Shown here piece by piece: positions 62,812 to 64,000 of a DNA stretch of 64,000 bases (positions within the stretch are counted from its first letter, which is position 1; each line of letters starts with the position of its first letter). Both the position numbers and the translations under genes were made by a program. The notes beneath the pieces are model-generated. The model worked only from the letters and a program-made list of their open reading frames with translations. It made no database searches and was not told where the DNA came from. Source of the DNA: Prevotella sp. (GTDB taxonomy: Bacteria; Bacteroidota; Bacteroidia; Bacteroidales; Bacteroidaceae); the NCBI GenBank assembly GCA_017941345.1, contig JAGAWQ010000004.1, positions 1 through 64,000 of the forward strand. Direction: 5' to 3'.

Positions 62812-63159
62812 ATGGAAACCGAAGATATCAGACAACGAATATCGAAGTTAGAAAAGAGCCAGTCCATCATATCAACAGGATTGGAATTTGACGGACTCTA
62901 CGACCTTACGAACAAGGCCGCAGAGAAGTATATTCGCCAACACTTTAGAGGAAGCTATGTGAATGCTGATACGGGCGACATAATCAGAATTACGATTATG
63001 CGGTCACACCAGTTGAGAAACAAAAACTCCTCAGAAGTATTGACGAGATAAAGCGCCCGTTTGCTTCCAAGGAGTCTACTGATGACGGAGAACCAGTCTC
63101 CGATGTTCTTTCTGCTTGCAAAGATAGTGCAAGCGAGTGCAGAGTCAAGCTTGCTTGAA
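62812..63159 (+). pseudogene. Remnant of a mobile-element polyvalent-protein domain, frameshifted
   Basis: The first part reads KAAEKYIRQHFRGSYVNADT, then GDIIRIT. After about 63000 the homology continues in another frame as DYAVTPVEKQKLLRSIDEIK and RPFASKESTDDGEP, ending at 63159. In phage and conjugative-element polyvalent proteins as I remember them, these two segments are separated by about 60 residues. This copy therefore seems to have an internal deletion and frameshift. Upstream sequence from 62700 has fragments in other frames. Confidence 0.5.
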
Positions 63160-63780
63160 CTATGCCGAGTGCAGCCTATCTTCGCCATTCTATGGCAAAG
63201 ATAAGCGATTAATTTCAATTCTGCAAGCAAAATAGCAATTATTTGAAGTTTCCCCTGTAAAAAACACTCATAACGAAGAAGGGAAACACAGAAAGAACAT
63301 TATTTTCCAATTTTATTGTTTGCGCATCAAGTATAAAAAGAAACCACCCTTACTATCTTGAGAAGCGTCAGATGAAGGATGACAGTGCGAACCTCTTCAT
63401 CCCCGGCAGCAGCTTACCCAATATTATTAACAAATAAACGATGTGGCACCAGGAGTGCCTGCCCGATGAAGAGGCAGCGAGGCTGTGTTATGATACCGTA
63501 TGTGGAACTTGCTGCAATTTTTAACTTTCAAAAGTAAAAAATCATGCAAATATTTGTTTCTTTAAAGTTAAAATTGTAACTCGAGAGGAAGAAACCAGAA
63601 GAAGTAGTTATGGTAATACATATTACCAATATTCCATAGCAGATATTTCTGAAAGGGTTGACAATATCAAAAAGAAAAAGAAGGAATTCAATTATAATGC
63701 TGAATACACGTTTTTCTCAAACGGCAATGGATTTGCTGAATTATTTCCCTTTTTCTTTTGTCAGTTCCTAAAAAAGATTG
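63160..63780. other. Gene-poor decayed stretch
   Basis: No intact gene is seen. It has an AT-rich part, a GC-richer patch at 63400-63500 (sharing CTGCCCGATG and GGCTGTG with 62627-62640), and a start-less frame from about 63602 reading RRSSYGNTYYQYSIADISER, which may be the end of a lost gene. Confidence 0.5.
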
Positions 63781-63788
63781 TATCTTTG
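63781..63788 (+). promoter_or_regulatory. -7 element (TATCTTTG) of the zeta-toxin-like gene
   Basis: It matches TAnnTTTG, 34 bases before ATG 63823. Confidence 0.65.
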
Positions 63789-63822
63789 CAATCGAAACGT
63801 TTCAAAAACTGCAAGATTTTAA

Positions 63823-64000
63823 ATGAACAAGAACTTATATATCATCAGTGGTTGCAATGGTGCAGGCAAAACAACTGCATCATATACAGTACTTCCCGAA
63901 ATCCTTAATTGCAAGGAGTTCGTAAATGCTGATGAGATAGCAAGAGGCCTTTCCCCATTTAATCCCGACAGCGTTGCAATAGAAGCAGGACGACTCATGC
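63823..64000 (+). CDS. Zeta-toxin-family kinase, 5' part only
   Basis: The visible 59 residues start MNKNLYIISGCNGAGKTTAS, a Walker A loop directly at the N-terminus. KEFVNADEIARGLSPFNPDS and VAIEAGRLM follow, the NADEIARGL signature of zeta-toxin-like P-loop proteins. Zeta toxins phosphorylate UDP-N-acetyl sugars; many chromosomal homologues have unknown substrates. No antitoxin is recognised upstream, and a partner would have to lie beyond the window. The gene is cut by the window end. Confidence 0.8.
   Translation, partial: MNKNLYIISGCNGAGKTTASYTVLPEILNCKEFVNADEIARGLSPFNPDSVAIEAGRLM

Noticed and set aside
62559..62891. A 110-residue plus-strand frame in the decayed region
   Set aside because: It spans the -7 element and the GC-rich patch and overlaps the polyvalent-protein fragment in another frame. 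No domain is recognisable.

Overview
The window looks like chromosomal DNA of a Bacteroidales bacterium, most likely Prevotella or a close relative. Nearly every transcription unit is preceded by the Bacteroidetes -7 element TAnnTTTG. The gene content also fits: fimbrillin-like lipoproteins, BspA-type leucine-rich repeats, FISUMP and SUMF1 domains, a C10 protease, a GH57 amylase/debranching cluster and a type II pantothenate kinase. The window starts at what appears to be the exact terminal inverted repeat of an IS3-family element and ends inside a zeta-toxin-like gene.

Layout. 1-2.5 kb: an IS3-type insertion sequence and a KilA-N gene fragment. 2.5-8.1 kb: a leftward glycogen/alpha-glucan operon (debranching enzyme, GT4 glycosyltransferase, GH57 protein) divergent from a Crp/Fnr regulator. 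8.1-17 kb: miaA plus a lipid-kinase-like gene, a 1297-residue double sensor with no output domain, a TPR-SpoIIE phosphatase coupled to a Cache-domain protein. 17-20.5 kb: gapA, mscL and a SulP anion transporter. 20.8-37.6 kb: an accessory surface region. It holds a three-gene fimbrillin-type operon, a ten-gene leftward operon of membrane, lipoprotein, SUMF1, FISUMP and BspA-LRR genes, and a TPR histidine kinase with a LuxR-type response regulator. 37.7-40.6 kb: a DUF4143 ATPase flanked by palindromes, a truncated IS982-type transposase and a PIN toxin/antitoxin pair. 40.7-60.1 kb: mostly housekeeping genes (guaA, a murU-like gene, an AmgK-RapZ fusion, a HAD phosphatase, a DUF4450 glycosidase-like protein, groESL, sppA, lpxK, punA, thiL), a membrane AraC regulator and a secreted C10 protease. 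60.2-61.7 kb: tRNA-Phe, type II pantothenate kinase and mgtC. 61.7-64 kb: a gene-poor, repeat-rich, decayed mobile-element region.

Two observations stand out. First, three 22-bp palindromes sharing the core CGGWTTTCCG each lie centred about 31 bp upstream of a -7 element. They precede the fimbrillin operon, the ten-gene surface operon and the response-regulator gene. This suggests one local two-component regulon that controls roughly 15 kb of surface genes and its own regulator. Second, twelve copies of GCCTACAT lie in mirror-image order around position 62178, six in each orientation. Their spacing (8, 55, 11, 11, 11 on one side; 11, 11, 11, 54, 8 on the other) is preserved across an AT-rich core with paired palindromes. 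It resembles an iteron-type origin or a large protein-DNA assembly site.

All calls come from reading the sequence and from memory of protein families. No database search or structure prediction was run.
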